A stretch of DNA of 64,000 bases from Pyropia yezoensis (Eukaryota; Rhodophyta; Bangiophyceae; Bangiales; Bangiaceae): the NCBI GenBank assembly GCA_009829735.1, contig CM020619.1, positions 16,001,816-16,065,815 of the forward strand, read 5' to 3'. Shown here piece by piece: positions 33,341 to 44,389 of the stretch; positions within the stretch are counted from its first letter, which is position 1; each line of letters begins with the position of its first letter. The position numbers and the translations under genes were made by a program. The notes below the pieces were generated by a model, which was not told the DNA's origin, searched no databases, and was given only the letters and a program-made list of their open reading frames with translations.

Positions 33341-34432
33341 ATGCCTCGGCACCCTGCGCGCCGCGTGTCGGCCGCGAAGGCCCGGCTGGCCGTCGCGCGT
33401 GATGTGCACCCAGATGTACTCCGCACTGTCTTTGACGTTGCCGATGAAGCTGTCGCGCCATTTCGGCGCCTGGCACTCGAGGCCCATAGCGAGGCAGACG
33501 GCGGCAGTGGGGCAGGACCGGCAAGGACCAGACGTAAAGTCGATCTGAGGAACCCGGGACGGCTCAACCTGTCGACGGCCGTCAAGGACGCCGTGCTAAA
33601 TTTCATGCGGCGCGTGTCTACGACGCGCGGGAAGCGGACGCCATCTGATTGGGCCGGCGAGGGCGGCGCGGCAGGTGAGCGCGCCATCGACTCCGCGGCG
33701 GCCGCACCGGGCGGGGGAATGGGTGCGGCGGCGGCGCAGCCGCCCCCGCGCAATGATGCCGCCATCGACGACGACGAGGAGGAGGGGGCAGGTGGGGCGG
33801 GCCCCGCACCCGACGAGTCACCCCATACCAGCAACAAAGACGTGCTGACGCGCATCGGTTTTTTCGAACCGGACACTGGGGCTGGGGGGGCCGCCGAACA
33901 GCATGGCCAGTCGGGCAGAGTGACCAAGAGGCAGCTCCTCCGTCGCAGACTTACGGGCGCGCGCCGTGGGGTGATGGAGGACCTCAACCGCCGGGTGGCA
34001 GAGCAAGCCGTACTCGTACAGCACCTGCTGCAGACGACCAACAATCTGGCCGCCCTGCTGCGCACTGACGTGCCCAACGCGGTGTTCACTGGCGGACCAT
34101 CCACGGAGGTAGGTCCCGTGCGCGTGTCCCGGGAGTCCGACCCCACCCCTCCTCACGTCACTGAGGCACTGAGCATCTTGGCCGGGATGTCGGAGAGGCT
34201 CCTCGAATCCTCGAGGATTCTACAAACGATGTCCGACGACTTGGCGCACCAGAGGCGCCGGAACGAGGAGCTCCGCGACGCACTCGCGCGTGCAGGCGCT
34301 GCACGGCAGCGGGGCGACGACGACGACTCCCTTAAGGGGCCGGATGACTCCGGTGGGGGCGGGTGCGGGGGCGGATTGGGTGCGGGTGGGGGTTTGAACC
34401 AGCCGGCAGGGGCGGAGCTTGGCCGCCGTTGA
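33341..34432 (+). CDS. Hypothetical coiled-coil protein
   Basis: ATG chosen at 33341 (MPRHPARRVSAAKARLAVAR), the first ATG after a Gly-rich upstream stretch; the frame is open from 33254. About 363 residues ending in TGA. N-terminal third basic and helical (RLNLSTAVKDAVLNFMRRV), then an acidic Gly/Ala linker (DDDEEEGAGG), then VTKRQLLRRRLTGARRG. A long heptad-like helix follows (about residues 205-320: VLVQHLLQTTNNLAALLR and LLESSRILQTMSDDLAHQRR), and the tail is Gly-rich. No family recognised. It is the only plus-strand non-element gene in the block, divergent from the helicase and convergent with the methylase-SET gene. A structural or DNA-partner role cannot be shown. Confidence 0.6.
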   Translation: MPRHPARRVSAAKARLAVARDVHPDVLRTVFDVADEAVAPFRRLALEAHSEADGGSGAGPARTRRKVDLRNPGRLNLSTAVKDAVLNFMRRVSTTRGKRTPSDWAGEGGAAGERAIDSAAAAPGGGMGAAAAQPPPRNDAAIDDDEEEGAGGAGPAPDESPHTSNKDVLTRIGFFEPDTGAGGAAEQHGQSGRVTKRQLLRRRLTGARRGVMEDLNRRVAEQAVLVQHLLQTTNNLAALLRTDVPNAVFTGGPSTEVGPVRVSRESDPTPPHVTEALSILAGMSERLLESSRILQTMSDDLAHQRRRNEELRDALARAGAARQRGDDDDSLKGPDDSGGGGCGGGLGAGGGLNQPAGAELGRR

Positions 34433-34587
34433 CGGGGAGCCACAGCCACCGGCTGGCTGGCGTCGGCTTAGTATTGTCTCTCTGTTGTTTTCTTCTTCAT
34501 CCTGGTTTTTCTTTGTAGCTCTTCTCCGTCCGTATGCGTGGCTGATGTTTACACGTTTCCCTCCCCTACCTGCGTGTCTGGAAGACC

Positions 34588-34589
<2 letters not shown>

Positions 34590-34627
<38 letters not shown>
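34590..34627. repeat. Poly(dC) tract of 38
   Basis: Lies between the convergent 3' ends of the coiled-coil gene (+) and the SET tail (-). Length probably approximate. Confidence 0.8.
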
Positions 34628-34628
<1 letters not shown>

Positions 34629-34669
34629 CCAAAGTGCCAACGAAAAAAGGGCACACCCCACGCCACTCT

Positions 34670-35203
34670 TTACCCGCTCATGGAGTCAAACGTGCGGGGT
34701 GTCGAGTGGCTCAGGAGCACGCCCGGCCCACTTGCCCGGCCGCGTCGCTCCCAGTCGGCCGAAGAAAAGACATAGTCCGGCCCGTAATCCGCAACGAGCT
34801 CCTCCCCAACGGCGGTGTCCCTCAGCGCGATGATCACCATCATGTCGGGTCTGACAAAGTGTGCAGGCGTCGGCCGTACCGGCTGCTCGTCGTCGACATT
34901 GGCGACGATGGCCACATTTGGTCGCACCAGCCAGACGTCTTCCCGGTCGCAACGTCTGCCGCCGGCGCCGCCTCGTCTCCCATCACTGTCCGCGGGCCCG
35001 GCGCCCGTCTGGGCCAATGTCGCTTCGGCATCAACCGGGGACGTTGCCCGCCCGTCATTGACATAGCCCGTCACACACAGTGGTGGCGGTATGATAAACA
35101 GAGATGTCGGTACGCCCCTGCACCCAGCCAATGTTCCGGTACCGAGGTCAGCAGCAGGGCCGCCGCCGTGGTCGTGGCCTTTTTGGTTCTGTCGCTTTCG
35201 CAT
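34670..35203 (-). CDS. SET-domain C-terminal part of the methylase-SET protein (different frame)
   Basis: This frame contains VTGYVNDGR, RPNVAIVANVDD and ALRDTAVGEELVADYGPDY, which match the end of a SET domain (substrate/AdoMet-binding pseudoknot with RDI..GEEL..DYG). The first half of the SET domain (GRGVFALRLF...IGPFWGAIVYADL) is in the frame of 35071-38437. A one-base shift (indel, sequence error or small intron) must therefore fall between 35073 and about 35203. Predicted lysine methyltransferase activity; target unknown. Listed stop is TAA at 34670-34672; as sense it would run into poly-Gly from the C38 tract. Confidence 0.65.
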   Translation of the reverse strand: MRKRQNQKGHDHGGGPAADLGTGTLAGCRGVPTSLFIIPPPLCVTGYVNDGRATSPVDAEATLAQTGAGPADSDGRRGGAGGRRCDREDVWLVRPNVAIVANVDDEQPVRPTPAHFVRPDMMVIIALRDTAVGEELVADYGPDYVFSSADWERRGRASGPGVLLSHSTPRTFDSMSG

Positions 35204-38200
35204 TGTGCGACCACCCCTCCCCCTTCTTCGCCATCGTACCGACGGCGGCGCTGGTGGCGAGGGCGAACGTCAGCGTGCTCCTGGTTACCCGGCCCACCCC
35301 CCCCGACGTCCGCCTCTACCGCGTCATTCGGGCCATCTACGTCCAAGTCGTCAAACACCACTTCCATCGCGCGCTCCGAAAACTTCCGCGCCGTGGGGCC
35401 GTGGGCACCCAGCACAGAAGCGGCATACCGCGGCGTCTTGACCCGCTGCTTTGTCAGGTCAGCGTACACAATGGCCCCCCAAAAAGGTCCAATCGCGTCC
35501 TGTCGTTTGAACAGGCGCAACGCAAAGACGCCACGACCGGCCGTCCCACCCGCCAAGCGGCTTTGGGCAACGTACAGCCTCAGGTGTGCGGCCGACACGT
35601 GCAGCGCGACCTCCGCGTCCTCCACGGCGAGGGCGCACTGGTATAGGCGCGGCCAGCTCCCGACGCCAACGCCTTCCAGGCGGGCCACCTCGACACCCAC
35701 ATCTGCACCAGGTCGCGGCAGCCCGGGCGTCTGTGCCACGCGGCCCACCCGTTCAGCGTCTGCTTGCATGGCCCACCGCCCGGTAAAGTATCGCACTAGC
35801 TCCAACGACAAGGCAGAATGGCAGGGCAGCCCGGGGGGGGGCTCCCAGACAGCAGCATCATCTCCCATGACAGACGAGGGGGGGTTGATCATCAGCTCAA
35901 TCTCCTCCCCGACAGCCGCACTACTACCGCCTCGACCCTCGCTGTCGGTCTCCCCCCCCGCTTCTGCTGCTGTTGTAGCTGTAGCAGCAGCGACCGACGC
36001 GGGTTCGATTGTCCGTGCGGCCGCAATGACATCGGATGTGACGACCCTCGAGCTTTCGTAGCCCCCCACCAGCACCTGGTTGACAAACTCCCGACGCAGA
36101 CGAGCCCGACTCGCGTGAATGAAAGCAGCATCCGAGTTGCAGCTGAGGACCAAACGGTAATGGCCCAGGACGGCCCGTATACACGCTGCCGCCGTCACAC
36201 ACGTCCCCGCAAACGTGTCCAGTACGATGTCCCCGGGCTGGGAAAACCGCAATATGAGCTCGAGGATGAGGGCAAGACACTTTTGCTCTGGTCGTATCCA
36301 TTGCCGCGACCCGTCCCGCCATCGAAGCACCACCTCCCTAAAGTGTGGCGGTCTCACATTGTCAATGACATTGTCGTGTGCCAGGAACCGCGACGGCACA
36401 GCGTTCCAAGTACGGTAGTTGACCATGGCGTAGCACTTTTCCCGGGACACCCCAGCGCGCGTGGCGTGGACAATAAACTCGACCTTGTTGGACAGGTTGG
36501 TCGTGCTCTGCCGCAGCGATTCTACCGCGTTTGCGTCCTTGATCGCCACCAGCGGGTGGCCGTCCACTCGAAACGCCGACAGGCTCTTTCTTCCCATCGG
36601 GTCCATATCCTTGAGCGCCTCGAGCGTGTCCATCCACGGACCCAGCTGACCCGCAGAGCAAAAAATGAGCACATGGCCGCCAGGGCGGACAACGGTCTGG
36701 AACAACCGGGCGGCACGCTGCATGTCGTCAGAGGTAAACACGTCATGTGCAGACTGCTCCAGGCTCCTGTCCGCCCGAATGTTGTACGGAGGATCACAGA
36801 GCACCAGCTGTACCGAAAAACGATTAAAGGGGGGGAAGGTGTGCTCGCCTGTCGGTGTAGACGTTGTCGTCGCCCCCCCCCCGCCGCTGCCGTCCCCGAG
36901 GATGCCACGCGCACCGCCACCACCCCTGCGAAGAGACGCGTTGGACCGCGTCGCCACTTTTTTAGCATGTGCCGAGAGCAAGTCATCAAACCCACAAGCG
37001 TAGGTCGCACACACCTGGCCCATGGCATCATCCAGCAAGCCCCAGGCTTCCCCCCGGTCAGCCTGCGGAGCATCACCGGGGCCGTCGGGCCGCTGAGGCT
37101 GCTGACACGGCCGGTCCTGACGGCCATCCCCACACAGCAACGCCTCTCGGCCAATTGACAGCCCGGATCGACACCCTCCCACCACCTGCTGCTCCGCTAT
37201 CAAGCCAGCCACTCTGCAGTCAGCACGAAACGCCAACTCAATCGTTCTGGCGGAAGATGCACAACGGTCGGGCGCAGGTTACAGCCCCCGACGTGCAATG
37301 GTAGACGCCGTCGCCCACGCAGTCGCCGTACCCCCGCGGCCAGCGGGGGGGGGGCTTGAAAACGCAGTCAGCCCCGCCAAGACGCTGCGCAGTACTCTAG
37401 GCACATTGCCAGACAGGCGGTCCCACTCTGGGTGCCTGTAATCCTCCACGGTCAAGAAGCCCACGACCTTGCGCTGCTTACGACGCCGCTGTCCAGTGTG
37501 GGATGCGTCGTCACCGTCGCCCGCAGGGGTCGCGGCGCTCGCGTCACCTCGACGTCCGCGGCCCAGCAGGCCGCGCGTCACCGTAATACCCAGGCGGTCT
37601 GCGCCGGTGCGCACGCGTACGTGCTCAAGCATGGTGCCAGCGGCAGCACGGAGCTGAGCAGCTGCAAGCGGCGTCAGCCTCCCCACCGCCCTCTGCTCAT
37701 CATCTTGTCCATCCAACTGCTGGCCTGACACTGCGCTCTGCCGCTGTACCGGGACAGTGCCACCACGGAACGGCCCTTTGCTGGTGTGCAGGTCCACTGC
37801 CTGTCCGTCGGGTGATGTGAGGTTATCCTCTGCGTCCAATGGCCGCCCCAACGCCACGAAGAAGCCCACAGACGGGCACCAGAGCATGTGCGTAGACAGC
37901 ATCACCTCGGCGGAGCGAAAACCCCGACTGCGCGCCACGACATCCTAACCAGAAACGACGTCGCGAACAATAGTCGGAATTCGGGCTGCCACGCCGTCCA
38001 AACAGCCAGCTAGACGCTCCTCGTAATGCCGTTCCTGCTCGCCCGTGTGTGGAGTCCATCTGGACCGGGATGCCCGTCGGTGATGTTGCTCAAGACAGTA
38101 GTAACACGACATGGACAATACGGGCTCAAATGCACGAAAGGTGGACAGGTCGTCGTCGTCGTCGTGCACATTGTCTGACGGGATACGGCGACCACCCACC

Positions 38201-38437
38201 CCGAGCACGTCGCGAAGCAGTAGGTGTTGCGCTAGCCCGGGACACGCTCGCCAACTTCCCCTTCCAGGGCGATCTGGGGCATCCTCCTCATCCGTCTGAC
38301 ACCACCGGCGGAACGCCAAACGACAGAGCTCGGCAACGCCATCAACCTCACCGCCCAGTACAAGCAGCAGTTGCCACACCCTCAGGTCAACATCCTCGTC
38401 CGCGGGGACGGGCACCAGCCAAGCGTTCCGCTGCCGG
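35071..38437 (-). CDS. DNA adenine methyltransferase fused to SET domain (main piece)
   Basis: One minus-strand frame from the gypsy B insertion (38437) to TGA at 35071-35073, with TAG at 37945 and TAA at 37279 inside. First third: a Cys/His-containing unknown region (CYYCLEQHH, about 38097-38123). Then a basic RRRKQRK stretch and DFLTVEDY-like text of unknown function. In the last 721 codons, LVLCDPPYNI (DPPY at 36784-36795) precedes PGDIVLDTFAGT (about 36202-36237). DPPY before the FxGxG-like motif is the beta-class order of N6-adenine/N4-cytosine methyltransferases. A linker with acidic/Ser segments leads to GRGVFALRLF, the start of a SET domain. This suggests one protein marking both DNA and a protein, probably histone. 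Split by gypsy B; the N-terminal piece is at 58547-59064. Confidence 0.75.
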
Positions 38438-38906
38438 TGTCGCAAAAACCTCTCACACACACGGCACCCAAGTTGGGACGGTGTACAAGGGCTGCCTCCC
38501 GTGTCGGGGGAACCGGAAAACGTGCAAGTTGCACACACTCTATCCCTGTTTTGGGGCAATCCCCCCACTGACAAACAAGAAGATGGTGTGTGGGCCAACA
38601 GTTTCTTGGTCGGGACGGGGACGCAGGGCCAAGCCCCACAGTCCCTCCCCTTATCCCCCCAGGGTCCCCTCAGAATCTCGCCACTCAGAATCTCCCACCC
38701 CAGCACCTGCCCACCGGGCCTCACGAAAATTCAAGACGATAAATGCATGAAACCCTCAAATCGAAGTTGGATTTACTACGAAGCTAACTATCCCAAACTT
38801 AGGGAATATGGACCCAAATGCAGGGGGAGGAACGGATCAGGCTAGTGGCCTGCCGCCCCTTGCATGGCACGTTTTGCCCCCCTACCTGGGGGCCAATACT
38901 GCCACA
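38438..38906 (-). repeat. 3' LTR of gypsy B
   Basis: 469 bp, partner 58073-58541. One terminal base has changed (TGTCGCA instead of TGTGGCA). Confidence 0.9.
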
Positions 38907-39286
38907 CTCCCCTCTCCTCAGTTCCGACCGACCCGGTCGGCCCTGTGAGGGGGTGCGTAAACGCACGTCTCGGCGTTGGGGGCGCGACTTGTTGTCCCCC
39001 CTCGAGTACGTAACGCGGATGTGGAGGCGGTCACGTTGACCGCCCCTCTCCTCAAGCTTGCCCACTTGGCAGCTTGCTCACCCCGTTTCTCACTTCACCA
39101 CCACAACCACATCCCTTTCACCTTCCCCTGGGCCGCCCCACGCTGGGGAGGCCACCCGTCTACCCACAATCCGAGTCCCCCTCAACTCGAGGCGGGTCTC
39201 GTGCCGCTAAAGCGAGGGCGTCTCTCCCCAACTTGGGGAGAGCCTTGGCGACCCCGGGGGTGGAGACGGACTCTCTCGACGAACGT

Positions 39287-41308
39287 ATGGAGGACACCTC
39301 CTACGCTGCAGCGCCCGCCGGGACTTCCGGCGGGGGCTCCGCGATCGCTCCGGGGGATGGGACTCCCGCGTCAACCAGCTTTGGGTTGACGGCGGGATCT
39401 CCCCCGGAGGCGGGACAAGTTGTCCCGCGTGAGGCGTTGGGGCGGTGGTTTTACCCCGCTTGGCCTCTATATGAGGAGGGGTTGACTGTTCTTCGCTGTG
39501 GCCGACTTGGCGCAGCGATGGGTCGGGTGTGGGACCGCCTACGGGAGAAGTATCCCCGTAGGGTCGGGTTCCCTGCCGGCTTCAGGACGGACCAGTTTGC
39601 CTTCCTGGACGACGAGGAGGTCGAAGACGTACAGCGGGCCAAGGCCATGGTGGACCGCGGAGGAACTATCACGGGTCCCGGCGACTTGCCGACCTTTACT
39701 TGGGACGCGGTGGCAACTCGCCCCCCGTACCTTCACAAGGCCGATCCGCACACTCATTACTTTGATGTGTGGATAGAAAAGGACTTCCGGCGAGGTCCCT
39801 ACTTGGTGACCTCGGCTCAACTTGAGTTTCCTGAGCAGTCTGCTGCCAGTAAGGAGCAGTACTATCCGAAGAAGCCCGAGTGGTGGCCTCAAGTTGAGGT
39901 TCCCTATGGGTTCCCGGCGTTGCTGCCACGGTTGCTTGACCACTTCGGCTCCGTCATGTTGAAGGCTGGCCCTGATCACCTGGTGTGGGCCATGTTGGCC
40001 ACCCAGTGGCTCCTCGAGGTCATGTCGACCTGGGTGTCCTGTGTTCAGCGGCGGGGGATGCTCTGGCACCTTCCCTTCCGGCTTATCCAAGGTTTGGAAC
40101 AGCTCACCCCTCAGCTAGTTGCTGAGGGGTGCTTATCAGGACAACTCACTCTACTTGAGGAAATGCTCCGCCTTCACAAGTTTATCGAGTTGTAGAGCAT
40201 CGAGCACAAGTTGCGCCGCCCCACTCGTGGGCCTAAGGACGATGGCGCACTTCGCCAGTTCGTGTAGGTCGCTCGTGAACTCCACGACGGCCGTGTGGTA
40301 CTACGAGAGAGGTTGGGCATCGGGGACTACCCGTATGCCCCGGGGGGGGATCGCCACACTGCGCCACCCCCGGACAAGGCCATAGTTATGGCCGTGCCTT
40401 CACATAATGACCATATGACTAAACCCACTGCGGGAGCCCCGAGTAGGGGTCGCAGTTACACTCGGGCACCGCCACCTCGGCGTGCCCCTCCGCTTCCTCC
40501 TGTCCCCTACCAGCCGCACTGGGACATCCCGATAAGCGTGGCCGTAGAGTCATCCACGCCGGTGTCCCCCAACTTGGGGGCCACTCTTCTGACGTTCTAC
40601 CCCAAGTTGGTGTTACCGACCACGCCTCTGACCTCAGAGATGACGATCACCACGTTGGTGCGCACTATATCCTGGTTGGCCGCGTCGACCGCAACCCTTC
40701 AAACTTCCGAGACTCCTCAACTTGAGGAGCGCGTTCGTACGGCAGTGGCGACCGCGAGTTGCGAGTCGGTGGCGGAGTTTATGACGGCCGAGTTGGCTCG
40801 CATTGGGGCTATTATGCCCAAGCCAGCCCCACTTGGGCGTGGCAAACGTCGCGCGAGCCGGGCATACTCGCCTCCTCGCCGTCGTCGCCGACACTTGCGG
40901 CGCTCTCCCTCCGTGTCGGAAGACGAGTTGTCTTACTCCGTCTCGGAGTCCTTGACCCCGTCAGAGTCGGAGTCGGTCCGGCGTCTGCGTCGCCAACTTG
41001 CGCGCAAGACTAAGCAGAAGAGAAGCCGCGGTCGTCGCCACTTGCGCGACCGTGAGGGGCGCGACGGTTCCGACTTGGAGCCGTCGGCCCCGCCGACTGG
41101 TGGGGAGCGTTATCGCCGTGGGTCTCGCCGCTCGCCTCCACGTGAGGGCGAGGGCCGAGGGGTTGGAGAGTCTAGCATGCATGCCTAGTTGGCAGCTGCC
41201 TTTGTTGTGAGAGTGTGTGGGTTAGGGCTGTAGTTAAAAGCCACTCTGCGTACCACTTGGACTCGAAGCACTCTCTTGGCACTGTTACTCAGCCTTCCCT
41301 CACGTTGA
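39287..41308 (+). CDS. Antisense accessory gene of gypsy B
   Basis: Runs opposite to the element between pol and the 3' LTR. ATG chosen at 39287 (MEDTSYAAAPAG); the frame is open from at least 39074. The frame reads through TAG at 40193 and 40265 and reaches TAG at 41186 and 41231, with TGA at 41306-41308. The middle has a globular-looking region (HYFDVWIEKDFRRGPYL, then VQRRGMLWHLPFRLIQGLEQ and LLEEMLRLHKF). The C-terminus is Arg/Ser-rich with acidic Ser repeats (SEDELSYSVSESLTPSESES). The segment around RRG-L-HLP aligns with RRQGRLFHLP in the antisense gene of gypsy C, so the two are homologous. No known family recognised. If TGA is its stop, it overlaps the pol stop of the opposite strand (41300-41302). 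Confidence 0.7.
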
Positions 41309-41525
41309 AGGAGGGCTATTAGGGTCTATGTCATTCCGGGCGCAGTATGCCCGGACCTTCTCAGCGGGAAGGTCCTCCACATATTCCCACGTATCATCCT
41401 TGGCTTTGTAGCCGAACGAACGCACCCTCAACATGAGGCGGTCAGTGTCCTCATCCCAGCCGTGGTCGATGAACTTATCAAACACGTACTCCTGCGGGCC
41501 CTGCTTGGCCGCAGGCAGTGAGCAG
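41300..41525 (-). CDS. pol: Chromodomain end of gypsy B pol
   Basis: C-terminal piece of gypsy B pol cut off by gypsy C. The chromodomain pattern EYVFDKFIDHGW...LRVRSFGYK...DTWEYVEDL ends at TGA 41300-41302. It is in frame with 52265-53716 if gypsy C and one flank copy are removed, apart from the TGA at 52265. Chromodomains of gypsy integrases guide insertion to particular chromatin (known for chromoviruses). Confidence 0.75.
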
Positions 41526-41530
41526 AGGCG

Positions 41531-41893
41531 TGTAGCAATATGGTTGGCCGTATTGTGACCCTAATATTAGGGGGGCTACTTCTAATCCTTGGCTTTCAAT
41601 TTGATAGTCCGTACTGGTCACGGTATCTATAAGTTACGTATGACCAGAGGGACTTGCATCTTGGGGTGGAGGGTAGTTAGTAGTGTCTCCGAGGGTTTAT
41701 AAGGTGGGGACCGGCGGCGAATCCACCGCCGGCCAAGGCAGAACAACAAACCCCTCCCATTTGGGCTCCCATCTTGGTCCCGTGGCTTGCGCTCCAAGGA
41801 CAGCAACCTTGGCCTCCCGGTGACGTTGGTGTCGATTCCCACTGGTGAGTGTTCCATGATAGTGGACGTGCGACGAATTCCTATTGTGCTACA
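41531..41893 (+). repeat. 5' LTR of gypsy C
   Basis: 363 bp, partner 51888-52250. Confidence 0.92.
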
Positions 41894-42118
41894 TTGGTGG
41901 AGCAGCAGGGGACGGGTTTCCGTCACCCGTGTGGTGACGCCGTCTTCGGCTCTGGCACACGGATAGGGATCCGGTCCTTTTCTTGTACTCGTGGTGTTGC
42001 GACCTGATCGATTGTGTTGAGTTTTTACTTTTGACTGTGATCTACTGTTACTCTCCCCAATCTACCCCCTCGCTCTCTTATTCGTGGTGATTGTTACGTC
42101 AGTTGACTGATTGTGACT

Positions 42119-44389
42119 ATGTCTAACCAAGAGACGGGGAACGTCCAAGATGACGGATCGGCGTCGACGCCGACTCCAGAGGTGACTACGGGAACCGGGA
42201 TCGGGAACCCGATCGGCAACATTGAGACGCCAATGCTTTCCGGGGCCGGATCGACGTTTGGCACGGCTCGGACGGCAGGAGGCGGGGGCCCGCCTCAACT
42301 GTCATCGACCGACCTCTTTCCGCCGCCTCCTTCACCAGGGGATTCCCTGATGGCATCATTGGCCCGCATCGAGGCCCGGTTTTCCGGACTCGACGCTCGT
42401 CAAGAGCGGACGGAGGACGCAATGGCAGTGTTGATGTCAACACGCCACACGACGGGACCCCGTCGTGTTCCTCCCACACCGGTACGGTTTGAACCGGCCG
42501 GACTACTTTTGGAGTCCACCGGGGTCAACCCCGGCGCAGCATCTCTTGGACAGCCCCAGGACACAGTAAGGTATGGATCCGACTCGTCGGCAGAGTTGGA
42601 ACGGAGTCACACGGAGCGATACGCTCGGAGCACCCGAAGCGGACTCCGCGGACACGACCCGGCGGATACTTACGCCGGTGGAGAGTCGGTTATTGGGGGA
42701 GGGGGTACCCTCTCACAGTATCCTCACGACGAAGGAGGCCGGGCACCTCGGGTTCCCGAGGTGCCGACGCCTGAAGTACCATCTTCAGTGGTGGAAGCTA
42801 TGACCGCGCAGGTAACTGCGAGCCTACTGAAGCGGATGGAGTCCGATGAGTTTGCTCATCAACTGGCTTAGCGACTGGATATCCAGGACGCTGACACGGA
42901 GATCGTCAACGAGGTCTTCCGGTCGGTTCTTACTCCGGAACGTTATCGTTTGGAGGACCGCTCTACCACCGTATCGGAATCGATGCGTAATACGTCGTAT
43001 CGGGCGATCCGCTCTATGCAGACCCTTATGAAGGGAGTCCCTACGTTTGGGGGGCCCAACGGACGCCCGTTGGCAGTCATCGGCTTCTTGACTAGCTTCA
43101 AGGCAGCCGCGGACAAGGCCCTTGTTAACGAGGGGCTGGCCCTGGAGATCCTCCCGTTCTTTGTTAATGAACGGGTGCGAGGCATCCTTCGCCAGGCATC
43201 CCCGATGCCGGGAATAAGGGTTGCGGCAACCCCTATGGATTACCGTGGGATTCTCAAGGAGCTGCTGAGCAGTTACCTCAGTGAGGAAAAGTGCGAGGAC
43301 CACTACCGGGCCCTGCGCACTGCCACCTCCCAGAGCTGAAAGGATGAGGAGATGTTCGGACGACGGATGCAAGAGCTCGACTACGAGCCGGGGAAGCTCC
43401 TCGGAGAAGGGGAGCTACGGGCCATCCTGTTCGCAGAAGTACCCAACTGAGTGCGGATATCCGCACGGGGCGCCAACACGGCACGGACGAACTTCAGTCG
43501 ACTGATGCATATGTGCAAGTCCCTGGGGGACGCCTACCGGGTGCCTCACCCGGAGTGTGCTCTTTCCTGAAAGCCCAAGGGTGAGGGGAGCAAGCTGAAT
43601 CTTACCCCGGTACCGAGGCAAGACAAGATGGAACGGAAGGCCGCACCAGTACAGGTGGCTACCGAGTACGCCCCCACGGGCGAGGAGGAACCACTGGTTG
43701 ACCAGCAGGGCCACCTGCTGTTACCGGCTACGCCGGTGATCGATGAGCATGGTACGGTAGCGTACATCGCTCCGGCGGGGACCCAGTTCCAGGTCAGCGA
43801 GGGCACGGGACATCGCGTCCCGTACGTACGGACTACGGGGTACTCCCCGGTGACGGGTAACCCTCACCAACCCTTGCCAACATGGGCGGTGCGCACGGAG
43901 GCACCTCCGCAGATTGCGGGCCGACCCAACCGGTTGGGGGAGTCCATGTTCCGGTTGACCCAAGGACCCAAGGCCTATCAGGGAGCAGGCGCTCGGGCGC
44001 CCGAGGGAGGCAACCGCAGCTACGGGGCCACCCCGATGCGAACTCAAGGGGGGACCGGCACGTCCGGATGTATGCTGTGTGGGGATCCCCAGCACTGGGT
44101 GTCTTCCTGCCCACTCATCCCCGAGGGGTCTCGGCGGGCAGCGGCGCAACGCAAGGCATCCACCGGGGGGTATCCCGCCAGAGCACCCGGACCCGCACCG
44201 GGTAGGCAGCCAGCTCCAGGTGGAGTACTGGCGGTCGAAGAGGCACCCCCTCATCCGGATGTCCCGGAAGACAGCACCCGGATGAGCACGGGAAACGAGT
44301 AAGAGGAAGGACGACACCGGGTCGCTGGGGCTACCCTAGCAAGCCACCCCGGACTGCCGCGGGGAACGCCCCACGGAGAGCGCGGTTGA
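42119..44389 (+). pseudogene. gag: gag of gypsy C, broken by TGA codons
   Basis: ATG at 42119 (MSNQETGNVQDDG). One frame to TGA 44387-44389, interrupted by TAG 42869, TGA 43337, TGA 43448, TGA 43568 and TAA 44300. The region after 42871 contains the gag core (LMKGVPTFGGPNGRPLAVIG, ALEILPFFVNERVRG). The CCHC knuckle CMLCGDPQHWVSSC is at about 44068-44109, so all segments belong to one protein. The TAG and TAA fit the proposed Gln reading; the three TGAs look like real nonsense mutations (CGA-to-TGA possible). The final TGA overlaps a TTG opening pol (TTGA, -1), as in gypsy A. Confidence 0.75.

Noticed and set aside
35818-37158. 446-codon plus-strand ORF
   Set aside because: Antisense shadow of the DPPY methyltransferase, which has clear motifs.
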